A stretch of 64,000 nt of DNA from Thermomicrobiales bacterium (GTDB lineage: Bacteria > Chloroflexota > Chloroflexia > Thermomicrobiales > UBA6265), in NCBI GenBank assembly GCA_019637585.1, contig JAHBVL010000006.1, positions 1-64,000 on the forward strand, given 5' to 3'. Both the position numbers and the translations under genes were made by a program. Shown piece after piece: positions 25,307 to 33,592 of the stretch. How positions within the stretch are numbered: position 1 is the first letter of the stretch; every line of letters starts with the position of its first letter. The notes below the pieces were generated by a model. The model saw only the letters and a program-made list of their open reading frames with translations. It ran no database searches and had not been told where the DNA came from.

Positions 25307-26683
25307 ATGTCTCGATCGATGCAGGACCGCACACGGATGCGTTTCATCTCGCTGCTCGCGGTGGTGATGCTCGTTGCCACGGCCGCGCTTTCACAGGCCG
25401 CCGTCGCCCAGGGTGGGGAAACGATCCGCTTCGCTTTCTGGGGGGATCCGGCGGAGTTCGACGCCTATCAGGCGGTCGCCGATGGATTCGAAGCGGCCAA
25501 TCCTGGCTACGACGTCGAGATCGACTACACATCCGGGCAGGGAGACTACTACCGGAAACTGGCCACCGACTTCGCCGCTGGCGACCCGCCGGATGTCTTT
25601 CTGACGAACTACCGGAACTTTGGGCAGTACGCCGCGTCTGGAGCGCTCGACCCGATCGAGCCTCATTTGAACGCCTCATCGGTGTTCACCATGGAGGACT
25701 TCTATCAAGAACCGATGGACGCCTTCCGCTACCGGGGTGGTCCGGTGGTCTGCATGCCGCAAAACATCTCGAGTCTGGTGGTCTACTACAACGTCGATAT
25801 GTTCGAGGCGAATGGCGTGCCGCTGCCCGCCGATGGCTGGACCTGGGACACCTTCATCGATGCCGCCGAAGCGCTGACGCAGGATACCGATGGTGATGGC
25901 GTCGTCGATCAGTTCGGCGTGGTTGTCGAACCAAGCATGTACCGGATGGTCTCCTTCATCTGGGGAGCCGGTGGAGAGATCGTCGACGATCTCAACAATC
26001 CGACCCGCCTGACCATCGATACGCCCGAAGCGCGAGCCGGGATCGAGGCATTCATCAGCCTGGGCGTCATGGGATCAAATGTCGTGCCACCGGCAGAAGA
26101 GGTTGCCGCCGAGGGTGATCAGGATCGCTTCATGCGGGGTGGGGCGGCGATGTTCCTGCAGAGCCGGCGTCCCGTGCCGACCCTTCGCGAGATCGAAGGG
26201 TTCACCTGGGATGTCGCGGCATTGCCTGTGATCAACCAGGCGTCGACTGTGCTGCACAGTGATGCCTTTTGCATGGCGGCTGGCGCCAACGAGACTGGAT
26301 CGGCCTGGAAATTCATCGAGTATGCCGCCAGCGAACAAGGACAGCTCATTCTGGCTGCAACCGGCCGCACCGTTCCCTCGATGATCTCAGTTGCTGAATC
26401 CGATGCGTTCCTGCTGGGTATCGCGCCCGACTCGGGCACGCTGACAGGTTCGCCCGTCGCCGCCGAACCCTTGCCGCCGGCCAGCAGCCAGGTTTACCTG
26501 GAGAACATCCAGGTGATGCACCGGTTGCCGTCGATTTCGACCTGGCCCGAGGTGGAGGACGCGTTCAACGCCGAATTCGACCAGGGCTTCTATGAATCGG
26601 TCGATATCGACGCGGCGATAGCCGCCGCAATCGAGAACGCCCAGGCAGCCCTCGACCGTTCAGCGGAAGAAGACGGCGTCTAG
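25307..26683 (+). CDS. Extracellular solute-binding protein, family 1 (sugar ABC)
   Basis: 458 residues. The signal sequence is of Sec type (MRFISLLAVVMLVATAALSQAAVAQ), unlike the Tat signal of its divergent paralogue. The mature part begins ETIRFAFWGDPAEFDAYQ and has PPDVFLTNYRNFGQYAASG, matching its paralogue. The start at 25307 has GGAG five bases upstream. Its stop overlaps the stop of the convergent permease gene by four bases. It is a likely binding protein for the permeases at 26680-28513. Confidence 0.9.
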   Translation: MSRSMQDRTRMRFISLLAVVMLVATAALSQAAVAQGGETIRFAFWGDPAEFDAYQAVADGFEAANPGYDVEIDYTSGQGDYYRKLATDFAAGDPPDVFLTNYRNFGQYAASGALDPIEPHLNASSVFTMEDFYQEPMDAFRYRGGPVVCMPQNISSLVVYYNVDMFEANGVPLPADGWTWDTFIDAAEALTQDTDGDGVVDQFGVVVEPSMYRMVSFIWGAGGEIVDDLNNPTRLTIDTPEARAGIEAFISLGVMGSNVVPPAEEVAAEGDQDRFMRGGAAMFLQSRRPVPTLREIEGFTWDVAALPVINQASTVLHSDAFCMAAGANETGSAWKFIEYAASEQGQLILAATGRTVPSMISVAESDAFLLGIAPDSGTLTGSPVAAEPLPPASSQVYLENIQVMHRLPSISTWPEVEDAFNAEFDQGFYESVDIDAAIAAAIENAQAALDRSAEEDGV

Positions 26684-27588
26684 GAAGACCCCAACACCCC
26701 CTGACCACGGCGGTCCTGGAGAAAGACCCGCTGCATCGTCAGGAAGAGGAGCATGATCGGGGCGATCATCAGGATCGCCCCGGCCATGATCAACGGCCAG
26801 TTGGTCGAATCGAGCTGGTAGAGCATCCGCAATCCCTGTGACGCCACATATTTCTCATGGGTCCGGATGTAGAGCAGTGGCTCGATGAACTGATTCCAGT
26901 AGTGGACCGACGACAGAACCGCGGTGGCCACAATCGCCGGCCGGGCCAGCGGCATGCCGATCTCCTTCCAGAGACGAAACGCGCCCGCGCCATCGAGTCT
27001 GGCGGCGTCGAAATGATCGCGCGGGATGCGCGAAAACGCCCAGACGAACAACAGCACATAGAGGGGCGATGTGCCCATCAGCGACGGCACGATCAGCACC
27101 GCGCGCCGGTCGATCAAACCGGCTTCCTTGTAGACGATGAACCGGGGGAGCCAGATCGCGGTGACCGGCACCATCAGCGTACACACCGACAGAACCACCA
27201 GCCTGGTCCGCCAGATTCGCGGCAGCTGCGAGATGGCGAATCCCGCGAACGATGCGAAGAGAATCGTGAGCGGCGCGGCAAGGGCGACGACGAAGAGCGA
27301 ATTGAGGGCATAGCGTTCGGCGTCGATGGTGTCGAAGACCGCCGGGTAGTTTTCCCACGCCAGCGGAGAAGGAATCCACTCGGGATTCCGCGCCCAGGGC
27401 TGACCGGTGGAGCGGAGGGAGGCGGAAAACGCCCAGAGGATCGGCAGAACAAAGAGGCAGGCAGCAACGGCGCCAGTCAGCCAGACGGCCAATCGACGGA
27501 TTCTCGGCCCGGTCGGCCGGGGCCTCCTCCCCTCTCCCGCGGTCGGGAGAGGGGTCGGGGGTGAGGGATATCCCCCCCGTTCCGTCAT
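26680..27588 (-). CDS. Sugar ABC transporter permease, MalG type
   Basis: 302 residues. Six membrane segments are visible from LTGAVAACLFVLPILWAFSA to IMAGAILMIAPIMLLFL. The EAA loop reads DAARLDGAGAFRLWKEIG then MPLARP, the contact site for the ATPase. No ATPase is encoded nearby, as is common when a shared MsmK-type ATPase is used. The first 20 residues (YPSPPTPLPTAGEG) are encoded by an interspersed repeat; a TTG start further in would avoid this. It follows the other permease by 13 bases. Confidence 0.9.
   Translation of the reverse strand: MTERGGYPSPPTPLPTAGEGRRPRPTGPRIRRLAVWLTGAVAACLFVLPILWAFSASLRSTGQPWARNPEWIPSPLAWENYPAVFDTIDAERYALNSLFVVALAAPLTILFASFAGFAISQLPRIWRTRLVVLSVCTLMVPVTAIWLPRFIVYKEAGLIDRRAVLIVPSLMGTSPLYVLLFVWAFSRIPRDHFDAARLDGAGAFRLWKEIGMPLARPAIVATAVLSSVHYWNQFIEPLLYIRTHEKYVASQGLRMLYQLDSTNWPLIMAGAILMIAPIMLLFLTMQRVFLQDRRGQGVLGSS
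27527..27568. repeat. Interspersed GGGAGAGGGG palindrome inside a gene start
   Basis: CCCCTCTCCC and GGGAGAGGGG form a stem around a short loop, followed by a GGGGGTGAGGG tail. The same element is at 45043-45082. Here it is read as part of the permease N-terminus; in both cases it lies at a gene junction within an ABC operon. Confidence 0.8.
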
Positions 27589-27601
27589 CTCCAGCGAAAT
27601 C

Positions 27602-28513
27602 CTAGTCGCCACCCTGAAACCCCACATTCCAGCGTTTCGCGGCACGGAACTGCGCCCACAGGATGGCTCCGGTGACCACATACATGGAGAGCGTCATCGC
27701 CGCCGCGTACCCAAAGCGGAGATAGCCGAATGCGGTCGTGTAGATGTACATCGGCAGGTAGAGCGTCGCGTATTTGGGATCGCCGCCATTGCCGACGATG
27801 AGCGCTGGAACGAAATTGGCCTGGAAGCTGAACACGGTGTCGCGAAGCAGAACGATCAACAGCGCTGGCGCAATCGTGGGCAAGGTGATGTTCCAGATCG
27901 TACGCAGCATCGAGCCGCCATCGATCGCCGATTGGTCGAGCAGATCGCGGCTGACATTCTGCAAAGCGGCGAGGGAAATGACGAAGCCTTCGCCGATTTG
28001 CCAGATCATCATGAGCACGATGCCGTAAGGAGCCCAGGTCGCGTCGACCATCCAGGAGGGACCATCGATGCCGATCAGGGCCAGGGCGCGGTTGAGTGGT
28101 CCATAGATCGGGTTGAGGATCCAGAGCCAGATCAGCGCCCAGGCCATGTCGGGTATGACCGTCGGCAGATAGACCATCACCCGGAAGAGCGTGGTGCCGG
28201 GGCGGGGTTTGAGCAGCAGAAGGGCCATGACGAATGCGCCGAACAAGCGCAAGGGCACGGCCAGCAGGATGTACCGCAACGAGTTTCCCAGCGCGATGCG
28301 GAAGACATCGTCGTTGAGCATCTCGCGGAAGTTGGCCAGACCGGCGAATCGGGGCGGATTGATCGCGTTGTAGTGGGTGAACGCGATGGCGAACCCAGCA
28401 ATCGCTGGTCCGAGCGTCAGGATCGAAATGCCGATCAGGTAGGGCGCGAGCATCAGACCCAGTTGGGCCCGATCGCTCAGATGCGGTCGTCGAGATGCCA
28501 TGGATTGGATCAT
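27602..28513 (-). CDS. Sugar ABC transporter permease, MalF/UgpA type
   Basis: 303 residues with six membrane segments, starting LGLMLAPYLIGISILTLGPA. The EAA loop reads LLDQSAIDGGSMLRTIWNI then TLPTIAP. The start at 28513 is followed four codons later by another ATG (28501), which is also possible. It is the first gene of the two-permease unit. Upstream lie GTAG-type REPs and the RAYT gene on the same strand, so the promoter is not clear. Confidence 0.92.
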   Translation of the reverse strand: MIQSMASRRPHLSDRAQLGLMLAPYLIGISILTLGPAIAGFAIAFTHYNAINPPRFAGLANFREMLNDDVFRIALGNSLRYILLAVPLRLFGAFVMALLLLKPRPGTTLFRVMVYLPTVIPDMAWALIWLWILNPIYGPLNRALALIGIDGPSWMVDATWAPYGIVLMMIWQIGEGFVISLAALQNVSRDLLDQSAIDGGSMLRTIWNITLPTIAPALLIVLLRDTVFSFQANFVPALIVGNGGDPKYATLYLPMYIYTTAFGYLRFGYAAAMTLSMYVVTGAILWAQFRAAKRWNVGFQGGD

Positions 28514-28550
28514 ACGACGGACGGCGTAGTCAGGAGTCCGGATTACACAC

Positions 28551-28635
28551 GGCGGGCCACAGGTGCCCGAACTACGACTTGGGAAGGTGAGTGTGCAAAT
28601 GGGGAGGCCGTCGGACCACGGGTGCCCGAACTAAG
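28551..28635 (-). repeat. Two diverged units of the 60-bp REP array
   Basis: REP copies at 28551-28575 and 28610-28635 read GTAG on the minus strand (GCCCGAACTAC on the plus strand). They are 59 bases apart, joined by a linker resembling those of the array at 29368-29634. The second copy has lost the GTAG head (CTAAG). Confidence 0.75.
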
Positions 28636-28666
28636 GGCGGCCGATAGCGGGCCATGACGGACAGAC

Positions 28667-28691
28667 GTAGTTCGGGCACCTGTGGCCCGAC
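28667..28691 (+). repeat. GTAG REP immediately 3' of the RAYT gene
   Basis: GTAG, a T, then the arm TCGGGC, loop ACCTGTG and arm GCCCGA. It lies four bases beyond the RAYT stop, in the same orientation as the copy at 29304-29328. Confidence 0.85.
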
Positions 28692-28695
28692 GTCT

Positions 28696-29175
28696 CTACT
28701 CGACCGCGACCAGAGTCCCACCCATGTACGGGTAGTCCTCCCATGTCGCAGCCAAGCCGGCGCGGACGGGATTGTTCAGGATGTACGTGAAGATGCCTTC
28801 GATGTCTTCTGATTCGCGGATCCCGTGGTCGTGGAAACTGGGCTGCCAGAGTCTGCCTGTGCCGCCTGCCTCCCACCACATCCGTGTGGTCAACGATTTC
28901 ATTTTGCCAATGACGCTGATCGCATTTCCGTCTTCGACTTGATAGACGATATGCAGGTGGTCCGGCATGAGACAGTACACGAGGATTCGGGTGCCGTCTG
29001 CGCTCGATTGCGCTTCCAGCCAGTCGCAGATCCTCGACGCGAGCTCCGCATTCGCGAATGGGCGCGAGGATCGGTCGGCCGCACCAATCGTGATATGCCA
29101 GACGGTCCCGTGGTCCTCATATGCATCGGAGGGTAGGCGATGCGGTTGACGAGTGCGGAAGCGTCGTTGGGCCAT
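28696..29175 (-). CDS. REP-associated tyrosine transposase (RAYT, Y1_Tnp/HUH family)
   Basis: 159 residues. The metal-binding HUH motif is H73-x-H75 in YCLMPDHLHIVY, and the nucleophile is Y131 in TYILNNPVRAGL, which matches the catalytic tyrosine of the E. coli RAYT (Y-I-x-x-N-P). The motif LWQPSFHDHGIR precedes it. It should act as a single-strand DNA endonuclease on REP hairpins. It lacks the partner gene tnpB and has no IS200/IS605 ends. The start at 29175 has AGGG about 11 bases upstream; the open frame extends upstream only into REP sequence. Confidence 0.88.
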   Translation of the reverse strand: MAQRRFRTRQPHRLPSDAYEDHGTVWHITIGAADRSSRPFANAELASRICDWLEAQSSADGTRILVYCLMPDHLHIVYQVEDGNAISVIGKMKSLTTRMWWEAGGTGRLWQPSFHDHGIRESEDIEGIFTYILNNPVRAGLAATWEDYPYMGGTLVAVE

Positions 29176-29303
29176 AGGTTGGATTCCCTGGTCAGCGGGT
29201 GTGTTTCGACGTACGAGTATGCCGCAGTTCGAGCAGATGCGCCGGTCCTCGGCGTGGCCAACCGACCAAGTCCCCGTAGATCGAGCGAACCGACCAAGCC
29301 ACG

Positions 29304-29328
29304 GTAGTTCGGGCACCTGTGGCCCGAC
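29304..29328 (+). repeat. GTAG REP upstream of the RAYT gene
   Basis: Identical to the copy at 28667-28691: GTAG, T, TCGGGC, ACCTGTG, GCCCGA. It lies about 130 bases before the RAYT start, in direct orientation relative to that copy. Confidence 0.85.
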
Positions 29329-29367
29329 GTTGACTGCACACTGCCAACTCGTTGGTGGTGGAGAGGC

Positions 29368-29634
29368 GTCGGGCCACAGGTGCCCGAACTACGACTGCGA
29401 CGGGTGGGTGTGCGAGGGGGCGGGAGATGTCGGATCGCAGGTGCCCGAACTACGACTGCAACGGGCGGGTGTGCGAGCGACGGGAAACGTCGGGCCACAG
29501 GTGCCCGAACTACGTCTGCGACGAGCGGGTGTGCGAGGGGTGGAGAGGCGTCGGGCCACAGGTGCCAGAACTACGTCTGCGACGAGCGGGTGTGCGAGGG
29601 GTGGGAGGCGTCGGGCCACAGGTGCCCAAGCTAC
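29368..29634 (-). repeat. Array of five 60-61-bp REP units
   Basis: REP copies start at 29368, 29429, 29489, 29550 and 29610, all with GTAG on the minus strand. Two are diverged (29429, GATCGC in the arm; 29550, one arm mismatch), and the last has a changed base pair before CTAC. Linkers of 35-36 bases are conserved, with a GCGGGTGTGCGAG core. A decayed tail continues to about 29680. It fills most of the 506-base gap between the RAYT start and the next gene. Confidence 0.85.
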
Positions 29635-29681
29635 ATCTGCGTCGGCCGGTGCCGAACGACATCTGCGAGACGGTGCCCGAA

Positions 29682-31502
29682 TCACGTTGTCGCGATCAAC
29701 CCCGACTGGTGGAAGATCCGGCGCAGGATGGCCAGGGTTGAGGCGTAGGTGGAATCCATACCGTAGTACGACATTCCTCGCGCGCCCAGGGTGTGCGAAC
29801 GGGTGTAGGGGGTGTCCGACGCGTAGTGGATGATTCCCAGGTCGAGATGATGGGAGGAGTGCTGGACGAGGTTGATCGCTTCGTCGACTGGATAGCGGTC
29901 GAGGAACAAATCCTCGTAGATGGCGTTCAGGTAGGGTCCCGCTTCCATCTCGACCACGGTGTAGTTCTCCCGATAGTAGAAATCGAGATATCCCTGGTTC
30001 TGGAGATAGGTGCCTTTGACGGTGACCGCTTTCTGGTTGTCCAGCGCTGCTCCATAGACGAGGTAGGGAGCCAGATCGCCGTAGGAGAAACAGTTGTCGA
30101 GCCAGTAGGTGTTGCCGGAGTGCTCGTCGTAGACGACGTTGGCGATCATCACGTCGCCGATGCGGCCATTGAGGGTCGCTGCTTTCCCGAGCACATAGAT
30201 GCCGCGCAGGAGATCGGTGGACATCGCCACCTGGTTCATGATGTGGTAGGCGGCCATGCCCAATGGATAGTTGATATTGATGATGATGGCATCGGTGGCG
30301 CCGGGATTGAGGCGTTCGCCGGGATTGAGCAACCGCGGATCGAGACTCTCCGGATCGAGGCGGGCGAGATCGATGACCTGAACGCCGACATCCATGGCGC
30401 CGAGCGCGCTGATATGGGCAATCCCCCGCTCGATCTCCTCGGCATTGCGCCGGTCACGATCCCGTTCGTTGCCTGGTTCGTTGAAGTAGGTGCGAGCGGC
30501 GAAGTAGAGGAGATTTTCCCACGACGACCGGCTCTCACCCCGATCGAGCGCGTCGAGCTCCGACAGCAGCTCGGCGTGCGCGGTCTCCCGGATGTACTGG
30601 GTCAGCGCTTCTTTGCGGCGCATGGCGGTGCCGGCCAGGATGTTCACCAGACTGTGGGTGTTCGACGAAACGAAGTAGACAGGGCGCTCGTCGAGATCGG
30701 CCTCGCGCAGAAGGTCCTGCACGGGCCGCCACCAATGGCGGGTCGAACGGGTGTACCCGACAAAACTGCCGCTCAGCATGCGCAGCCAGAACCGTTTTCG
30801 CTCCGGCGCCAGCGCCAGGAGCCGTGGCCAGAGTCTGGCTCCCCAGATCGCCTGAAGCCTGAGCCAGTCGGTAGGGCCGATCAGCAGCTCGTCGCCGATC
30901 GAGGCAACCGCCTCCGGACCGGGGATGCCACCGGCGTTCAACTCCTCATGAATCTGGCGAATGCGCTTGATGAGGGGACGGTTGCCCCGCAGGAGCCGGT
31001 GGATCTTGGTCAGCTCGATCTGCAGAGCGACGATCGACGGGATGAGATCGTCGAGATCGGACGTCGATGAGATTTGCGCGGCGAGAATCGATTCGCCATC
31101 CCAGAACCATTTGCGGCGGCGCCCGGGCGACCCGACGACCGTCCACTCGGCGATGTTGCTGAATCCATCGTGCTGAAATGCCTCGATCGTCTGGCCGAGC
31201 ACGATGTCGCGGGCTTCCATGATGCAGTCGGGCAAGCGCTGGATCGAGTAGATCATCGCGTTCATATCGGGTTCGGGTTCCATCGCTCCGGCGTGGAGCG
31301 AAGGCGCGGCCGTCAGATGGGCTGGCTCCAGGCTGGAGATGCCGACCGCTCCCGAGCTCTGCAGGAGGGTGGTGTAGGTCCGGACGTAGAGATCGACTTC
31401 GCGTTTGCCAGCGGTCGTCTCCACCCGATGTGAAGGAACGGAAGAGTGGTGTCTGCTCTCCCGTTCTGCGTCAGTCTTTTCGAATTCGCGTTGCGCCGCC
31501 AT
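29682..31502 (-). CDS. Uncharacterised 606-residue protein
   Basis: 606 residues, not recognised with confidence. No signal peptide or membrane segment is seen. The N-terminal half is helical and charged (KREVDLYVRTYTTLL, ELTKIHRLLRGNRPLIKRIRQ). The C-terminal half has well-ordered features: IYVLGKAATLNGRIGDVMIANVV, then a tract YTVVEMEAGPYLNAI. Both recall nucleoside phosphorylases (GD-turn and the MEA substrate motif), so a phosphorylase-like C-terminal fold is possible. Residue composition matches its neighbours. AGGAT precedes the start by five bases. The gene stands alone, with a REP array at its 3' end. Confidence 0.7.
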   Translation of the reverse strand: MAAQREFEKTDAERESRHHSSVPSHRVETTAGKREVDLYVRTYTTLLQSSGAVGISSLEPAHLTAAPSLHAGAMEPEPDMNAMIYSIQRLPDCIMEARDIVLGQTIEAFQHDGFSNIAEWTVVGSPGRRRKWFWDGESILAAQISSTSDLDDLIPSIVALQIELTKIHRLLRGNRPLIKRIRQIHEELNAGGIPGPEAVASIGDELLIGPTDWLRLQAIWGARLWPRLLALAPERKRFWLRMLSGSFVGYTRSTRHWWRPVQDLLREADLDERPVYFVSSNTHSLVNILAGTAMRRKEALTQYIRETAHAELLSELDALDRGESRSSWENLLYFAARTYFNEPGNERDRDRRNAEEIERGIAHISALGAMDVGVQVIDLARLDPESLDPRLLNPGERLNPGATDAIIININYPLGMAAYHIMNQVAMSTDLLRGIYVLGKAATLNGRIGDVMIANVVYDEHSGNTYWLDNCFSYGDLAPYLVYGAALDNQKAVTVKGTYLQNQGYLDFYYRENYTVVEMEAGPYLNAIYEDLFLDRYPVDEAINLVQHSSHHLDLGIIHYASDTPYTRSHTLGARGMSYYGMDSTYASTLAILRRIFHQSGLIATT

Positions 31503-31574
31503 GCATATCCTGACTGCACTGATCCGGCCGGACCGATCTGTGGCCCTGATTGCAGTATAGACACTGGAACGGGG

Positions 31575-32051
31575 CTATTGTTGACTGGTTCCAGTGTCGC
31601 TGCCCCGCGAATTGATCAGGTGAGCCTGGATTTGCTCGATATCCTTGTCGCCTGCGGTCGAGAGATCGATCGCCATCCAGAAGGTGCGGGACCAGGGATA
31701 GAAGAGCACCGGAAGGAGAATGGCGGCGGTGATCGCAATCACTTGCTGCCAGACGAGGGAAAGGTCGCTGCGGAAGAGAAAGACGAGTACCGCGCCCAGG
31801 CCGATCACTTCGGCGACAACCAGGTTGATGGCATATGCGCCGAGGAAGTAGCCATCTTCACTGGCGAAGATGTAGCCGCAGATCGGGCAGCAATCGCGCA
31901 TCGACCAGGGGTGGGCGAAAACGCCGCGCCCTCCGCACTGGGGACAGCGGAGCAGCAGCGCGCGTTTGAACAGCATGGCGGCGCGCGACCACCCTCGGGC
32001 AGGAAGGTCGCGCAGTTCCTGCTGTTCGACACAGTTCGCGCTTGCCGGCAT
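31575..32051 (-). CDS. DUF983-like zinc-ribbon membrane protein
   Basis: 158 residues. A double CxxC zinc ribbon (RCPQCGGRGVF and CCPICGYIF) is followed by two membrane helices (AINLVVAEVIGLGAVLVFLF and IAITAAILLPVLFYP). This layout is typical of DUF983 proteins. GGAG lies six bases before the ATG at 32051. It is divergent from the MFS gene. The role of this family is unknown. Confidence 0.85.
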   Translation of the reverse strand: MPASANCVEQQELRDLPARGWSRAAMLFKRALLLRCPQCGGRGVFAHPWSMRDCCPICGYIFASEDGYFLGAYAINLVVAEVIGLGAVLVFLFRSDLSLVWQQVIAITAAILLPVLFYPWSRTFWMAIDLSTAGDKDIEQIQAHLINSRGSDTGTSQQ

Positions 32052-32164
32052 AGTCGTCTCCACTTTGCGCCCTGAGTACAATCGCGTCCGCGACTTCACG
32101 GAGCCGGAATCCCTCGGCCGAACCCCATCGGCAAGGGAGCAGGGGATGAAAGGATATCGCTGGC

Positions 32165-33448
32165 GTGGCGGATAACCCTCTCGGGCGTCCCTACCGCGTG
32201 CTCCGGCACAGCGACTATCGCCTGCTCTGGTCTGCCGAAGTTCTCTCGATGATCGGCTCGCAGATCCAGAAGATCGCCGTCACCTGGCAGGTCTACGAAC
32301 TGACCGAGGATGCCTTCAAACTCGGGCTGCTCGGACTGTGCCGTTTCGTTCCGGTCATCCTGTTCGGCATCGCCGGAGGGGTCATGGCCGATCGTGGCGA
32401 CCGTCGCCGCACGCTGATGATGGCGCAGTCCCTCCTCCTTCTCCTGTCGATGATTCTCGCATTGCTGACCATCACCGGGAGCATCACCCTCCTGGCCATC
32501 TACGGGATCACTGTCCTGACCGCCACGGTCGAAGGAGTATCCAATCCGACCCGCCAGGCGCTGATCCCACTACTGGTGCCCAAGAGCGAGTTTCCAGCGG
32601 CGTCGACGATGAACATCCTGGCCATGAATGTGTCGATGGTCGTCGGCCCGGCGATCGGCGGGGTGATTCTCGCGACGCTGGGCGTTGGAGCCGCGTACCT
32701 GGTCGATGCGTTCTCGTTCACCGCCGTGATCGCGTCAGTTCTGCTCATGAAGACCCGGCCGCCCAGAATCCACGTCTCCATGGGTGGGTTCGCCGCGGCG
32801 ATCGAAGGTCTGCGCTTTCTGCGCACCACACCGGTACTCCTCGGAGTGATGGGAGCCGACTTTGTGGCGACCCTCTTCGGCGCCTGCACAACGTTGATGC
32901 CCATCTTCGCCGACGACATTCTCGATGTCGGGCCACGGGGACTGGGTTTGCTCCTTTCGGCGCCCGCGGCCGGAGCGGTGATCGTCGCGTCGTCGCTCAG
33001 TCTTTTCCGGCTTCCCGATCGCGCCGGCCGGGGCATCATGGCCTCGATCGTGGTCTATGGCGCCTGCCTGGTCGGGTTCGGCCTGAGCCGGAACTTCGCA
33101 CTCTCGCTCTTGTTGCTGGCAGGAAGTGGCGCGGCGGACGTGCTGAGCGCCACGTTGCGACATGCCGCGCGCAATCTCCTGACCCCGGACGAGCTGCGGG
33201 GCAGGGTGGCGTCGGTGCATCGCACCCTGGCCGGCGGCGGACCCCAACTCGGCGATTTCCGGGCCGGCGTGGCGGCGTCGATGATCGGCGCTGGTCCTGC
33301 GGTGGCCATCGGCGGATTGGCAACTGTCCTCTCCGCCATGGCGATTTCCGCGGTGCTGCCGGCGATCAGCCGATATCGTTTCTCCGACCCCGCCGAGCCT
33401 CGTTCAGTGGCGGGACCGGAGCCAACGGTCGAATCCGCCGGTTCCTGA
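32165..33448 (+). CDS. MFS exporter, EntS/TSE-like
   Basis: 427 residues from a GTG start with AAAGGA ten bases upstream. Twelve hydrophobic segments are visible. MFS motif A is present as GGVMADRGDRRR after helix 2. The N-terminus (FRVLRHSDYRLLWSAEVLSMIG-like) and the overall order match the group that includes enterobactin exporter EntS and other small-molecule effluxers. The C-terminal tail is short and hydrophilic. Substrate unknown; no biosynthetic genes are adjacent. Confidence 0.9.
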   Translation: MADNPLGRPYRVLRHSDYRLLWSAEVLSMIGSQIQKIAVTWQVYELTEDAFKLGLLGLCRFVPVILFGIAGGVMADRGDRRRTLMMAQSLLLLLSMILALLTITGSITLLAIYGITVLTATVEGVSNPTRQALIPLLVPKSEFPAASTMNILAMNVSMVVGPAIGGVILATLGVGAAYLVDAFSFTAVIASVLLMKTRPPRIHVSMGGFAAAIEGLRFLRTTPVLLGVMGADFVATLFGACTTLMPIFADDILDVGPRGLGLLLSAPAAGAVIVASSLSLFRLPDRAGRGIMASIVVYGACLVGFGLSRNFALSLLLLAGSGAADVLSATLRHAARNLLTPDELRGRVASVHRTLAGGGPQLGDFRAGVAASMIGAGPAVAIGGLATVLSAMAISAVLPAISRYRFSDPAEPRSVAGPEPTVESAGS

Positions 33449-33592
33449 GCGGTCGAAACGATCAGATTTCTGGTGTGAGAGATTCGGACCGTCATTGGCA
33501 GCTGGCGCGGCGTGCGGGAATCGCCTATCCTCACGCGTCGCGAAGTCAGGGAGGGCTGAGGTGGCGGCGCTCGTGGTCACACGCGAGGTGAA

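Larger units (their letters stand above)
28667..29328. mobile_element. REP-bounded RAYT unit (REPtron-like)
   Basis: One RAYT gene lies between two same-orientation, identical REPs (28667-28691, 29304-29328). Outside these lie homologous units of a 60-bp REP array in the opposite orientation. RAYTs are known to bind and cut REPs headed by GTAG/GGAG; whether this unit has moved as a block is inference. Confidence 0.65.

Noticed and set aside
28696-29175. Full IS200/IS605 insertion sequence
   Set aside because: No tnpB and no IS-type end hairpins distinct from REPs; the protein matches RAYTs better.
29368-29634. CRISPR-like regular array
   Set aside because: The spacing is regular, but the linkers between palindromes are near-identical rather than unique spacers, and no cas genes are present. 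It is a REP minisatellite.
29153-29833. Plus-strand open frame of 226 residues through the REP array
   Set aside because: Its translation is a periodic Cys/Arg/Thr product of the repeat units, with no start signal. It is a repeat shadow.
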